Positions 8,849 through 16,633 are shown, numbered from the stretch's first letter. The stretch is DNA of 64,000 nucleotides from Thermodesulfobacterium sp. (GCA_017656385.1 JACDNX010000002.1:124001-188000); one strand, 5' to 3'. Notes: a model not told the origin generated them from the sequence alone. Numbers and translations: made by a program.

Positions 8849-9331
8849 ATGATAATAAAAGTTCCTAAAGGGCATTATCAGATAGTTGAGAAGAAAGGAA
8901 TAATTTTAAAAACTGACTTTTTAGGAAGTGGCATAGGATTGGGAATAATTGATAAAGAAAACGAAATAGCAGGTCTTTGTCACTATGTTTTACCTTATAA
9001 GGAACACGATATTGAAGTTGAAGAAGGAGAGATGGTTTTATCTGGTCAAACTATGGTTCCTTTATTTTTAGAAGAATTGGAAAAAAGAGGTTTTGATTTT
9101 GCATCAGCTAAGGTGGCTATTGCAGGGGGAAGTAAGTATAAAAATGTTCCAGATTCTTTAAATATAGGAGAAGTAAATTTTAAAGTGGTACAAAGTTTTT
9201 TAATGAAATATCCAATTAATCCTGATAATATTATAGTAAGAATAGGGTTTCCCTGTCAAAGTTTTTTAGAGGTTAATTTAAAAGAAAGCGTTTTTAAAAT
9301 AAATTTAAATGGAGAGGAAGAGGTATTATGA
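8849..9331 (+). CDS. cheD: CheD-family chemoreceptor glutamine deamidase homologue lacking the catalytic cysteine
   Basis: A 160-residue CheD-family protein. CheD deamidates glutamines in chemoreceptors and partners CheC. The fold signature is clear (TDFLGSGIGLGI, then GLCHYVLPY, then KVAIAGGSKY). Thr22 and His45 match the catalytic Thr and His of the family, but the nucleophilic Cys of the LGSC motif is Gly28 (codon GGC, one base from TGC). Cys44 lies beside the catalytic His, but compensation is speculative. The protein may be inactive or bind only. It overlaps the HDOD gene by ATGA; no cheA, cheW or cheC is in the window, though a chemoreceptor lies at 13.5-15.5 kb. Confidence 0.85.
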   Translation: MIIKVPKGHYQIVEKKGIILKTDFLGSGIGLGIIDKENEIAGLCHYVLPYKEHDIEVEEGEMVLSGQTMVPLFLEELEKRGFDFASAKVAIAGGSKYKNVPDSLNIGEVNFKVVQSFLMKYPINPDNIIVRIGFPCQSFLEVNLKESVFKINLNGEEEVL

Positions 9332-10182
9332 AAACACAGATTTTAGAAAGGATTTTTGATAAAGTTGACACGATCCCAACTTTTCCCAAGGTAGCTTTTC
9401 AGGCTCTTGAATTGCTGAAAAAAGAAGATGTAAATTTCAAAGAACTGGAAAGAGTTATTAAAAGTGATCCTGGTATTACAGCTAATTTTCTGAAAATCGT
9501 AAATTCGGCAGCTTTTGGACTTCCGCAGAAGATAGACTCTCTATTTAAGGCTTTTATGTTCCTGGGTATGAATCAAATTAAATTTATTATTATTGCTTCA
9601 GTTGCTAAGAATTATTTTAACAAAAATTTAATAGGATATGGAATAAATGTAGAGGACATATGGATCCATTCTCTTGCCTGTGGACTTATAGCTGAAGAAA
9701 TAGCCATAGATATAGGATTTCCACTTCATAAAATAGAGACAATTTACATAGCATCTATTTTACATGATATAGGTAAAATAGTGCTTGATTTATACACTAA
9801 ATTAGAAATTGAAGAATTTCAAACAATTGCTAAGGAAAAAATAGACTGGGATTTTATTCAAGTTGAATGGTTAGTATTAGGGGTTGATCATGGACTGGTA
9901 GGGGCACATTTATTAGAAAGATGGGAATTTCCCAAATATATTTCTTTTGCAGTGAGAGCACATCATGATAGCGATCTCATGCTTCAAAGTGAAATAGCAA
10001 GTATTGTTGCATTATCAAATATCTTGGCAAACATGATTGGTATAGGTGGTGGGGTAGATGTTTTTAATTATAAAGTTCCCGAAAATTTATTAGAAGTGCT
10101 TAAAATAGAACCAGAAAGAATCTATAAATACCTAAAAGCTGGGTTGTCCAAATCAATATTACTTCAAAGAGAATTTGTTTAA
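9328..10182 (+). CDS. HDOD-domain signalling protein
   Basis: A 284-residue HDOD protein: the fold related to HD phosphohydrolases that mostly acts in signalling output rather than catalysis. The signature VDTIPTFPKVAFQALELL opens it, followed by IKSDPGITANFLKIVNSAAFG. An HD pair (LHDIGKI) and a later HH pair (RAHHD) persist, so metal binding remains possible. It is translationally coupled to cheD, which suggests a shared chemosensory or motility role; that is inference. It has no receiver or output domain. Confidence 0.85.
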   Translation: MKTQILERIFDKVDTIPTFPKVAFQALELLKKEDVNFKELERVIKSDPGITANFLKIVNSAAFGLPQKIDSLFKAFMFLGMNQIKFIIIASVAKNYFNKNLIGYGINVEDIWIHSLACGLIAEEIAIDIGFPLHKIETIYIASILHDIGKIVLDLYTKLEIEEFQTIAKEKIDWDFIQVEWLVLGVDHGLVGAHLLERWEFPKYISFAVRAHHDSDLMLQSEIASIVALSNILANMIGIGGGVDVFNYKVPENLLEVLKIEPERIYKYLKAGLSKSILLQREFV

Positions 10183-10230
10183 AGTTATGAATAATTAAGT
10201 GAAAATCTTATTAATCGTTTAAGATCACCC

Positions 10231-10258
10231 TTGACAAAAAATTTAAAAAACCTAATAA
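10231..10258 (+). promoter_or_regulatory. Strong promoter of the small lipoprotein gene
   Basis: A perfect TTGACA (10231-10236) and TAATAA (10253-10258) with 16-base spacing. It lies about 40 bases upstream of the ATG at 10297 and overlaps any longer upstream reading frame, which settles the gene start. Confidence 0.75.
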
Positions 10259-10296
10259 TTTTATTATTAAAAATTACTAAAAAAAGGAGGGAGGTT

Positions 10297-10515
10297 ATGA
10301 AAAAGTTGGTATCATTCTTATTGAGTTTTGCTTTAATAGGTATGATTGGACTGACAGCTGGATGTAAGAAAAAGGAAGAAGCTCCTACTCAGGAGGCACC
10401 TAAGGTAGAAGCCCCTGCAAAACAAAAGCAAGCTCCTGCTGAGGAGAAAGCAGCTGAAAAAAAACCCGCTGAAGAAAAAGCAACCGAAGAAAAACCCGCT
10501 GGAGAATCTCACTAA
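10297..10515 (+). CDS. Small low-complexity lipoprotein
   Basis: A 72-residue predicted lipoprotein. A lipoprotein signal (MKKLVSFLLSFALIGMIG) ends in the lipobox LTAGC with the acylated Cys at residue 23. The mature part is about 50 residues of Lys, Glu, Ala and Pro with repeats of the type KPAEEK, probably an extended periplasmic linker. No catalytic domain exists. AAAGGAGGGAGG gives a very strong ribosome-binding site; promoter, ribosome-binding site and terminator together suggest a highly expressed single-gene unit. An extended frame begins upstream at 10231, but the -35 element lies inside it. Function unknown. Confidence 0.8.
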   Translation: MKKLVSFLLSFALIGMIGLTAGCKKKEEAPTQEAPKVEAPAKQKQAPAEEKAAEKKPAEEKATEEKPAGESH

Positions 10516-10525
10516 ATTATTTTTT

Positions 10526-10554
10526 AGCCCCCCTTTTTAAAGGGGGGGCTTTTT
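10526..10554 (+). terminator. Rho-independent terminator after the lipoprotein gene
   Basis: An eight-pair G+C-rich stem (10526-10533 with 10543-10550) is followed by TTTT. It is the clearest intrinsic terminator in the window and lies 11 bases after the stop codon. Confidence 0.9.
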
Positions 10555-10559
10555 CACTT

Positions 10560-11069
10560 TTAGAATTTTATTTTTCTGTGTTTAAAATAATTTTTCAGAA
10601 ATTTTCTATTTGTAAGTTCAATAATATCTTTGTCTGTGAATAAAATAATTTTATTTTTTCTATGGTGTTTATAATATCCCCAAGCTTTTCCATAAGGAGG
10701 ACCATTAACAATTATATATTCTTTATAAATTTTTTCTGGATACAATCCAAAGTGAAGCATTATACTGTACCAAGAAAAGCCTCTTTTTCTCATCTTTATA
10801 ATAACTTCAGGTTTAACTTTGCAATTTTTGTGAATGAGAAAAATTATAGGTAGTTCTTCATCTAAAATGAAGGGATATCTTTTTTTGATAATAACTATTT
10901 TTTCTACAGGTACATGATAATAATTTCCCAGATAAAAGTAAAAATCCGAAATTCCTTTATCATTAAAAGAAATACCTATACTGACATTTTTAGCATAAGA
11001 AGGGTTAAAATTTAAAAAAGCTAAATACAATAGAGTTAAAGTAAAAATTAAAAATTTAAAGTGTTTCAT
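10560..11069 (-). CDS. Secreted protein of unknown function
   Basis: A 169-residue protein with a typical signal peptide cleaved near residue 26 (SYA). The mature part contains FYLGNYYHVPVEKI, an MRKRGFSWYSIMLHFGL segment and a GPPYGKAWGYYKHH segment near the end. I recall similar uncharacterised exported proteins in delta-proteobacteria-like genomes with the same LHFG and GPPYGKA motifs, but no function. A strong AGGAGGTG precedes the ATG. It faces the lipoprotein gene across the terminator. Aromatic and His-rich composition hints at an extracytoplasmic structural or binding role; this is inference. Confidence 0.65.
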   Translation of the reverse strand: MKHFKFLIFTLTLLYLAFLNFNPSYAKNVSIGISFNDKGISDFYFYLGNYYHVPVEKIVIIKKRYPFILDEELPIIFLIHKNCKVKPEVIIKMRKRGFSWYSIMLHFGLYPEKIYKEYIIVNGPPYGKAWGYYKHHRKNKIILFTDKDIIELTNRKFLKNYFKHRKIKF

Positions 11070-11223
11070 TATGCACCTCCTTTTTAAGGGTTTTTATTCA
11101 CGATTGAATCAAAAAGAATGCCAGAAAGTTTAAAACAATTTGTAAACGATTTAAGAAGAGATAGAAGGAATTAAAGAAGAAAGATTATTTAAATTTAATG
11201 CAGAAAATTCAAATTTTTTGCAA

Positions 11224-12525
11224 TTATTGCAAAGGGAAAAGACTTTGTTGTTTTAAACCTGCTGATGATTCTTCTTCAGGAGCTTCAAAGATTTTTATAA
11301 CCCCGTATTCACCATCATAACCCGGTTTGGCAAAAACTTTCCCTTCTCTCACTCTTTTAATTCCTTCAACTAATTTAGAAGGCAAAGCCTTTTCAAGATC
11401 TTGCAACTCAACTTTCAAAAGAAGGTCAAACTCTGTTCCTACAAGGGATACGTATTGATTATATAACTTCTCTGCAGTTTTACTTCCTTTATTAATATTA
11501 AACACTTCAGCAATTATTTCTAAAAAGGGAACCAGATGAACTGAAAGAGGTTTATTTTGAGGAATATATCCTTCTTCTCTATCAGCAAAAAGTTCAATCC
11601 TGTGAAGCACTCCTACAGTTAAAGGATTACCACACTTTGGACACCTGTATCCCAAGGCTTTTGTTTCCTTAGGAGAAAGACAGACTTTGCAGGCTCTATG
11701 TCCGTCATAATGATATTTTCCTTCTTCTGGATAAAATTCTATAGTGAAAGCAATATTTCCTGTTTTAATAGAGTTATAAATATTTTTATAGGTTAAAGGA
11801 GTAAAAAAGGCTGTTGCTTCTCTCCCCAGTTTAGGAGGGGAGTGAGCATCAGAACAAGATATTAAGGTTATATTGTCAAGTTTTGAAATTCTCCAGTTCA
11901 TTTCCGGGTCAGAGGAAAGTCCTGTTTCTATAGCATAAATGTGAGGTGTAGCTTCTCCAAAGGCTTCTTCTAAGGAATCAAAGCCTGAGAAAGCACCAAA
12001 GACAGAATACCAGGGGGTCCAGGCATGAGCAGGGATGATTAGAATTTTTTCAGAGATTTTAAGTAAATCTAAGGTTAACTTTTCGCAACTTATCCCAAAA
12101 GTGGGTCTTCCATCTATGAGAAGATTCCCCAGCTTTGATAAATAAAGATTTATTTCTTCTACAGTTTCAAAATCGGGTGCAATTATGATAAGATGAACTC
12201 TTCTGTTGGATTTATTATTCTGGGAGAATATAAGGGATACTTCAGAGGTTAAAATAAATTTCGGTCCCTCTGGAAGTTCATTAAAAAAATACAGACCAGA
12301 TCCAGGGTCATACTCTAAATGTTCCTTTAATTCTTTTAACCACATTGGATGAGTAAAGTCCCCGGTTCCTATAAGCTGAAGTCCTTTTAACTTCCCAACC
12401 TTAGCCAAAATAGGAACTTCCATAAATTTACTGCAAGCACGACTATATTTAGAATGAACGTGCAGATCTGCTATAAAGATCCTTTCTAAAAGTTCTTTAG
12501 AAGGAAATTTTTGATTTTTTTTCAT
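11224..12525 (-). CDS. PHP-domain endonuclease Q-like protein (TIGR00375 family)
   Basis: A 433-residue PHP-fold metal-dependent nuclease resembling archaeal endonuclease Q, which nicks DNA 5' of deaminated bases. PHP ligands open the protein (IADLHVHSKYSRA, D20, H22, H24), followed by GTGDFTHP, LTSEVSLI, IPAHAWTPW, ETGLSSDPEMNWR and SCSDAHSP. A C-terminal zinc ribbon (CKVC then CPKC) precedes LTVGVLHR. The start at 12525 is preferred over 12645: it fits the conserved N terminus, and a good promoter (12583-12610) lies inside the longer frame. An accessory repair role is inferred from archaeal work. Confidence 0.82.
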   Translation of the reverse strand: MKKNQKFPSKELLERIFIADLHVHSKYSRACSKFMEVPILAKVGKLKGLQLIGTGDFTHPMWLKELKEHLEYDPGSGLYFFNELPEGPKFILTSEVSLIFSQNNKSNRRVHLIIIAPDFETVEEINLYLSKLGNLLIDGRPTFGISCEKLTLDLLKISEKILIIPAHAWTPWYSVFGAFSGFDSLEEAFGEATPHIYAIETGLSSDPEMNWRISKLDNITLISCSDAHSPPKLGREATAFFTPLTYKNIYNSIKTGNIAFTIEFYPEEGKYHYDGHRACKVCLSPKETKALGYRCPKCGNPLTVGVLHRIELFADREEGYIPQNKPLSVHLVPFLEIIAEVFNINKGSKTAEKLYNQYVSLVGTEFDLLLKVELQDLEKALPSKLVEGIKRVREGKVFAKPGYDGEYGVIKIFEAPEEESSAGLKQQSLFPLQ

Positions 12526-12582
12526 AGGCTGATTTTTAAATATTTTCTTTTTATATTCTTCTTGTTTAATATAATTGGAATA

Positions 12583-12610
12583 ATTATACACCAACAACAA
12601 AAAATGTAAA
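12583..12610 (-). promoter_or_regulatory. Promoter of the EndoQ-like gene
   Basis: On the minus strand TTTACA (12605-12610) and a perfect TATAAT (12583-12588) are spaced by 16 bases, giving a leader of about 50 bases to the ATG at 12525. Confidence 0.65.
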
Positions 12611-12661
12611 AAAATCGCTATTTCTTTTTTCATAACGAGAGGCATAACCTGAGTTTAAAAG

Positions 12662-13404
12662 ATGATACAGTCCTGTAAGGTATTTTCCAAAATTAAGGCC
12701 ATATAGTAAAATTGATTAACAAAAAGAGGGCAAAACTAAAAAGGAGTGGGCACCATGAAAAAGCTATTTTCCTCAATTTAAAACCAAGGTGGCTTTGGAA
12801 GTTATTAAAGGTGAAAAGACTTTATCAGAAATAGCCTCTGAATATGGGATCTACCCTCAACAAGCAAAAAGATAGGTTGATCAATTCCTTGCTTCTGCCC
12901 ATAAAGTCTTTGAAAAGCCTAATAACTTTACAGAAAAAACAGCTTAAAAAAGGACTTGATAAAGCCTATAAGAAAATAGATAAGGTTGAGCTTGATTTTT
13001 TAAGAGGATGCTTAGAGAAAATCTGACAACTAAGGAGAGAGCGGAACTTGTGAACAGGAATTACGAGAAATTAAGCGTAAGAAAGCAATGCAGGCTACTT
13101 TTATGTTCCAAGGTACTTGATTTATTATCGCAGAAAGGGATAAAGCGAGGGGAATTTGAAGATAATGACGATTATAATGAAGAGGTTTGAAAGAAGATCC
13201 GACATATGGGGTGAGGAGGATAATGGCATATTTAAGGAAATTAGGGTATCAGGTAAATCATAAGAGGGTAGAAAGGCTAATGAGGAAGTTAGGGCTTAGA
13301 GCAGTTTATCCTGCAAGGAAGACCACATAGACAGACACAAGATTTAAGCCTGAGAATCTTTTAAAAAATTTTAGAGTAGGGAAGGCCGATGATGTATGGT
13401 TTTT
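12662..13404 (+). mobile_element. Decayed, truncated IS3-family insertion sequence
   Basis: Remnants of both IS3-family frames lie in order. The OrfA part begins near 12755 (ribosome-binding site AAAGGAG) and reads [31 protein letters not shown] with a frameshift near the start and TAG replacing the next codon. A coiled segment (LDKAYKKIDKVELDFLRG) follows in another frame. The OrfB part reads ERAELVNRNYEKLSVRKQCRLL, then DPTYGVRRIMAYLRKLGYQVNHKRVERLMRKLGL and YPARK before a stop. Similarity ends near 13404, before the DDE catalytic core, so the element is dead. The left end may be near TGATACAGTCC at 12662; no right repeat was found. Confidence 0.8.
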
Positions 13405-13438
13405 TTAAAACTGAAATAGTATTTTTTCTATAGCTTGA

Positions 13439-13485
13439 GAAGGAGGGTAAAAGATAACCTTGATAAGAATCTTTTACCCTCCTTC
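13439..13485 (-). terminator. Perfect 17-bp inverted repeat, possible terminator of the chemoreceptor gene
   Basis: Arms 13439-13455 and 13469-13485 are exact reverse complements with a 13-base loop. The hairpin lies about 50 bases past the stop of the chemoreceptor gene. The T run beyond it on the minus strand is poor, so it may act mainly as a 3' stabiliser or be an insertion-element relic. Confidence 0.5.
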
Positions 13486-13535
13486 TTTAAGGAAGGATAT
13501 AAATTTTAAAAGCATTTATCAATTGTCAATTCTTT

Positions 13536-15527
13536 TTACATTTTAATTTTTTCTCCTGTAGCTACAAGTTGTCGAACAACTTCTTCTAAGCTTTTAACAG
13601 CTCCATCTACTTCTAAAGTAGACTCATTAATTGCTAATGCTAATTGGGCAACTTGTTCAATGTGTTTATTAATTTCTTCACTGGTAATAGATTGTTGTTC
13701 TGTAGCTGCTGCTATATGAGAAACAGCGTCTTTTACCTGATTAGAATGTTCTACTATTCTAATAAGTGCTTCTTTAACATTTTGCAAGGTATTTATTGCA
13801 CCTTCTACTTCCTTAGCAGTAACATCCATTTTGTTTATAGTGTCACTACTAACTTTTTGCACATTACTAATTTTTTCTGCTATCTCATCAGAAGCTTTAA
13901 TAGTTTTTTCTGCAAGTTTTCTAATTTCTTCAGCAACTACAGTAAAACCCTTCCCATGCTCTCCTGCACGAGCCGCTTCAATTGTTGCATTCAATGCTAA
14001 AAGATTTATTTGATCCGCTATCTCTTTAATTAAAGTAGCAATTCCTCCTATTTCCTGAACATTACTATTCAATTCATCTATGGTATGTTTAAGTTCTTGA
14101 GTAGCCTGATTAGTGGAATAAATTGTCTTACCAGCCACTTCTGCTATATTCTGACCTTCCTCTGCTACTTTAGCGCTTTCTGTTGCTAATTCAGCAGCAG
14201 TAGTAGCATTTTTAGCAATATCAGCGATAGTAGTAGTCATTTCCTGAGAAGCAGAGGCTAATTGATTAGTTAAAGAATTTTGTGTACCAGTTTTTTCTTT
14301 AACATTCCCTATATTCGCTTCCAATACCTCAATAGCTGAATTCGTAGTTTTTATAGAATTTTTTACTTCATAAAAAGTGTTCTTTATAAAATTTTCAAGT
14401 TTAATTATAGAAGTAACAAGGATCCCTATTTCATCTTTTCTGCGCTTTATTTCTTCTCCAAACTCAATTTTTTGAGTAAGATCTCCATCTGCCATTCTTT
14501 CCAAAGTACTCGCTATAGTAGGTATTAGTTTTAAAGATCTTTTACTTATTACCAATATTAAAATTCCTACTAAAATAGCAGCAATTATATTAATTCCTAA
14601 AAGCATTAATCTTAATTTATTTATTTTGGCTTTAATTTCATTTTTATCTATAGTTGCTACAATTAACCAATTCCATTCAGGAAACATAGTAAAAGCTGCT
14701 ACCCTATCTTCTTCTTGTCCATTATCTAAAAATTTATATTCCAATATTCCTTCTTTTTTCTTTATCATTTTTTGAATAAAAGACCTTCCTTCTTTATCCT
14801 TTAGCTTAAATCCATTTATTCCTTCTTTTGTAGGATGGACCAAGATCTTCCCTGTTTTTGTATTCACTACATACAAATAACCTGTCTTCCCTATTTTAAT
14901 GTTTTTAAGTCTTTCCTTAAAATTGTTCATTACTTCTGTAATATCAAATCCTATAAAAAGAATACCTACTACCCTGTTATTATTATCTTTTACAGGTAAA
15001 TACTCAGTCATGTACCACTTTCCAAAAAGAAAAGCAAGCCCTTTATAAGGGTTACCATTTATTAACAAATGATATCCTGGATGATTTTTTCCTAAGTAAG
15101 TTCCTACAGCACGAGTTCCATCTTCTTTTTTAAGAGAGGTTGCTATCCTAAGAAAATCATCTCCTACTCTTTTAAAAATCGTGGCCACAGAACCACCTGT
15201 TATAGCAGTAAATTTATCAGGAATGCTGTTATCAGCTACTATTCCTTTCTCACCCGGAGGAACCATTTTTTCAAAAATTTTCATGAGTTTATCAACTGCA
15301 TTTTTATTAGAACGATCAAAAATTTCTAACTGATGCTTAAATAATACAATTTCTCTTTTTAGCATGTTTAGAGTTTGCTTTTCAATCTCTTTTTTTTCTT
15401 TATAACTTATAAACAAAGAAGTTAGAAAAAAAACTATGACTACTGCTATAAAAACAGATAGAAAAAGTTTATAACTTAAAGACAAAGAATTACGAACATC
15501 ATTTTTTTTAGAGCTTGAGATTTCCAT
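13536..15527 (-). CDS. Methyl-accepting chemotaxis protein with a Cache sensor domain
   Basis: A 663-residue transmembrane chemoreceptor. A first membrane helix (about 20-41) leads to a large periplasmic region of the Cache type (about 45-300; [12 protein letters not shown] and [14 protein letters not shown] are typical), then a second helix (about 306-327), a HAMP domain (about 328-385) and the cytoplasmic coiled-coil signalling domain. The hairpin tip reads [27 protein letters not shown] near residue 510. There is no C-terminal CheR/CheB-binding pentapeptide. Strong GGAGGGGG precedes the start. The ligand is unknown. A long palindrome overlaps its promoter. Confidence 0.93.
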   Translation of the reverse strand: MEISSSKKNDVRNSLSLSYKLFLSVFIAVVIVFFLTSLFISYKEKKEIEKQTLNMLKREIVLFKHQLEIFDRSNKNAVDKLMKIFEKMVPPGEKGIVADNSIPDKFTAITGGSVATIFKRVGDDFLRIATSLKKEDGTRAVGTYLGKNHPGYHLLINGNPYKGLAFLFGKWYMTEYLPVKDNNNRVVGILFIGFDITEVMNNFKERLKNIKIGKTGYLYVVNTKTGKILVHPTKEGINGFKLKDKEGRSFIQKMIKKKEGILEYKFLDNGQEEDRVAAFTMFPEWNWLIVATIDKNEIKAKINKLRLMLLGINIIAAILVGILILVISKRSLKLIPTIASTLERMADGDLTQKIEFGEEIKRRKDEIGILVTSIIKLENFIKNTFYEVKNSIKTTNSAIEVLEANIGNVKEKTGTQNSLTNQLASASQEMTTTIADIAKNATTAAELATESAKVAEEGQNIAEVAGKTIYSTNQATQELKHTIDELNSNVQEIGGIATLIKEIADQINLLALNATIEAARAGEHGKGFTVVAEEIRKLAEKTIKASDEIAEKISNVQKVSSDTINKMDVTAKEVEGAINTLQNVKEALIRIVEHSNQVKDAVSHIAAATEQQSITSEEINKHIEQVAQLALAINESTLEVDGAVKSLEEVVRQLVATGEKIKM

Positions 15528-15558
15528 AAGCCCCCTCCTTATTTTAATGTTTAATTGT

Positions 15559-15616
15559 CTAATTATTTTAGAAGACTTTGATAATTAAGATTATCGAAGT
15601 CTTCTAAAATAATTAG
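15559..15616. repeat. 58-base near-perfect palindrome at the chemoreceptor promoter
   Basis: Arms of 20 bases (15559-15578 and 15597-15616) match exactly. After one T/G wobble position six more pairs form (15580-15585 with 15590-15595), leaving a TAAG loop. The right arm contains the candidate -10 of the chemoreceptor promoter, so the RNA would begin within the hairpin. It could be an operator, a leader hairpin, a terminator or a fold-back relic. Confidence 0.85.
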
Positions 15617-15634
15617 AATAATACATTAAGTCAA
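15606..15634 (-). promoter_or_regulatory. Candidate promoter of the chemoreceptor gene
   Basis: On the minus strand TTGACT (15629-15634) and TATTTT (15606-15611) with a 17-base spacer, about 80 bases upstream of the chemoreceptor start. The -10 element falls inside the palindrome at 15559-15616. Confidence 0.5.
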
Positions 15635-15760
15635 GTTCTAATATAACCTCTCTAAACCAAGTATTAACAAAAAAAGGCTATTATAATTGTTTATCTTCTA
15701 ATATAGTTCTGTTTTTTTATTTTTAACTTTAAACCAGGAAGCTATTTCCACAAATAAAGG

Positions 15761-16006
15761 TTAATTTTGACTAATATGCCCTATAGGAAAATCGTACCCT
15801 ATTGGAATATTTGAAAATATACATGGATCCTCATCTCCTAAATTCCTTACAATTAATCCTTTTATTCTTTCCTTTCCCAAAATTAAAACTATTTGGCTAA
15901 AAGCTCGTTCTAAACGATAAAGTTTTTAATTTATTTCTATCAACAAATAAATCAGGTAGTATTTTCTTGAGTTCCTCTTCAGTAAAACTCTCAGGATTAC
16001 TTATGG
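15761..16006 (-). pseudogene. Frameshifted remnant of an unrecognised gene
   Basis: Within the 560-base gap between the chemoreceptor promoter and tRNA-Leu, a minus-strand frame reads ISNPESFTEEELKKILPDLF and then ends at a stop. A shift near 15903-15916 moves to a frame continuing as RLERAFSQIVLILGKERIKG and on to DFPIGHISQN and a TAA at 15761. Both halves look like natural protein, but no start codon is available. I do not recognise the family. The rest of the gap shows nothing. Confidence 0.4.
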
Positions 16007-16177
16007 TTTTTTATACATATTTTTCTCGTCCTTTTTTCTGAAATGGGCTCAAAACGCTATTTTTCCTTGTGTAATATAATTTTTTAATTTTTAAAATAAG
16101 AATCTTATTAGGCTTTTAAGAAAATGGTGTGGCGAGTGATAGGAGTGATTAAGAAGTCTTTTTTAAGTCTGATTAAA

Positions 16178-16262
16178 TGCCGGGGGCGGGATTTGAACCC
16201 GCACGGGATTAACTCCCACTGGATCCTGAATCCAGCGCGTCTGCCAGTTCCGCCACCCCGGC
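16178..16262 (-). tRNA. tRNA-Leu (anticodon CAG)
   Basis: An 85-base class II tRNA on the minus strand. The acceptor stem GCCGGGG/CCCCGGC closes at 16256-16262 and 16179-16185, with discriminator A at 16178. The anticodon is CAG (16226-16228), and a long variable arm follows. The T arm reads GGTTCAAATCC. The CCA end is not encoded. Confidence 0.96.
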
Positions 16263-16273
16263 TTTTTAAAATT

Positions 16274-16347
16274 TCGGGGCGACAGGATTCGAACCTGCGA
16301 CATCCGGCTCCCGAAGCCGGAGCTCTACCAGGCTGAGCTACGCCCCG
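16274..16347 (-). tRNA. tRNA-Pro (anticodon CGG)
   Basis: A 74-base tRNA on the minus strand, 11 bases upstream of tRNA-Leu and probably co-transcribed with it. The acceptor stem is CGGGGCG/CGCCCCG, the anticodon CGG sits between CCGGC and GCCGG stem strands, and the T arm reads GGTTCGAATCC. No encoded CCA. Confidence 0.96.
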
Positions 16348-16363
16348 TAATTTTTTATTATTA

Positions 16364-16391
16364 AAATTAACTTTAAAAAATAGCTTGTCAA
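16364..16391 (-). promoter_or_regulatory. Candidate promoter of the tRNA-Pro/tRNA-Leu unit
   Basis: On the minus strand a perfect TTGACA (16386-16391) is followed after 16 bases by TAATTT (16364-16369), about 17 bases upstream of tRNA-Pro. Its -35 element is the complement of the forward -35 at 16385-16390. Confidence 0.55.
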
Positions 16392-16413
16392 GTTAAGAAT
16401 TAATGTGTTTAAT
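16385..16413 (+). promoter_or_regulatory. Candidate forward promoter upstream of the zinc-ribbon remnant and dnaX
   Basis: TTGTCA (16385-16390) and TTTAAT (16408-16413) with a 17-base spacer. Transcription would begin close to the ATG at 16421. It shares its -35 bases with the divergent tRNA promoter. Confidence 0.45.
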
Positions 16414-16420
16414 TTTAAGT

Positions 16421-16624
16421 ATGGAGAAGGAAATAAAAAAAGAATTTTTGGTCTGTAAATATTGTGGAGGGAAAGCTATTATAGAAGGAACTTGAGCAAA
16501 AGCAAGGGTAAGGTGCCTTACCTGTGGGATTGAAAGACCGGCTAAGGAGTATCAAGAAGAGATAGAAGCTCTTAAAGAAAGCTTAATAAAAGAAATTTAT
16601 TGCCAAGTTCCAAAAAGGTTTTAA
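16421..16624 (+). pseudogene. Small zinc-ribbon frame interrupted by an in-frame TGA
   Basis: A 67-codon frame starts MEKEIKKEFLVCKYCGGKA and ends with a charged helix. Two Cys pairs (CKYC at codons 12-15 and CLTC after the break) would make a zinc ribbon. Codon 25 (16493-16495) is TGA; the frame is otherwise intact on both sides and ends 9 bases before dnaX. The simplest reading is a nonsense mutation in a small zinc-ribbon gene. Recoding of TGA as selenocysteine is possible in principle, but no convincing element is seen. Sequencing error is another explanation. Confidence 0.5.
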
Positions 16625-16633
16625 AATATACAC

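Noticed and set aside
10231-10296. Upstream extension of the small lipoprotein frame
   Set aside because: It begins on the -35 TTGACA of the promoter and would bury the lipoprotein signal peptide.
11118-11174. 18-residue frame between the secreted protein and the EndoQ-like gene
   Set aside because: It is very short, lacks a ribosome-binding site and matches nothing I recognise; the 154-base gap shows nothing else convincing.
12526-12645. Forty-codon N-terminal extension of the EndoQ-like gene
   Set aside because: A TTTACA/TATAAT promoter lies inside it and the extension is hydrophobic and unlike the family.
12844-13190. Two 60-codon frames as independent genes
   Set aside because: They are fragments of the decayed IS3 transposase in shifted frames.
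16124-16336. 70-codon plus-strand frame across the tRNA pair
   Set aside because: It is the antisense of tRNA-Leu and tRNA-Pro; the RDLNPHG and RQDSNLRHP phrases are well-known false proteins from tRNA complements.
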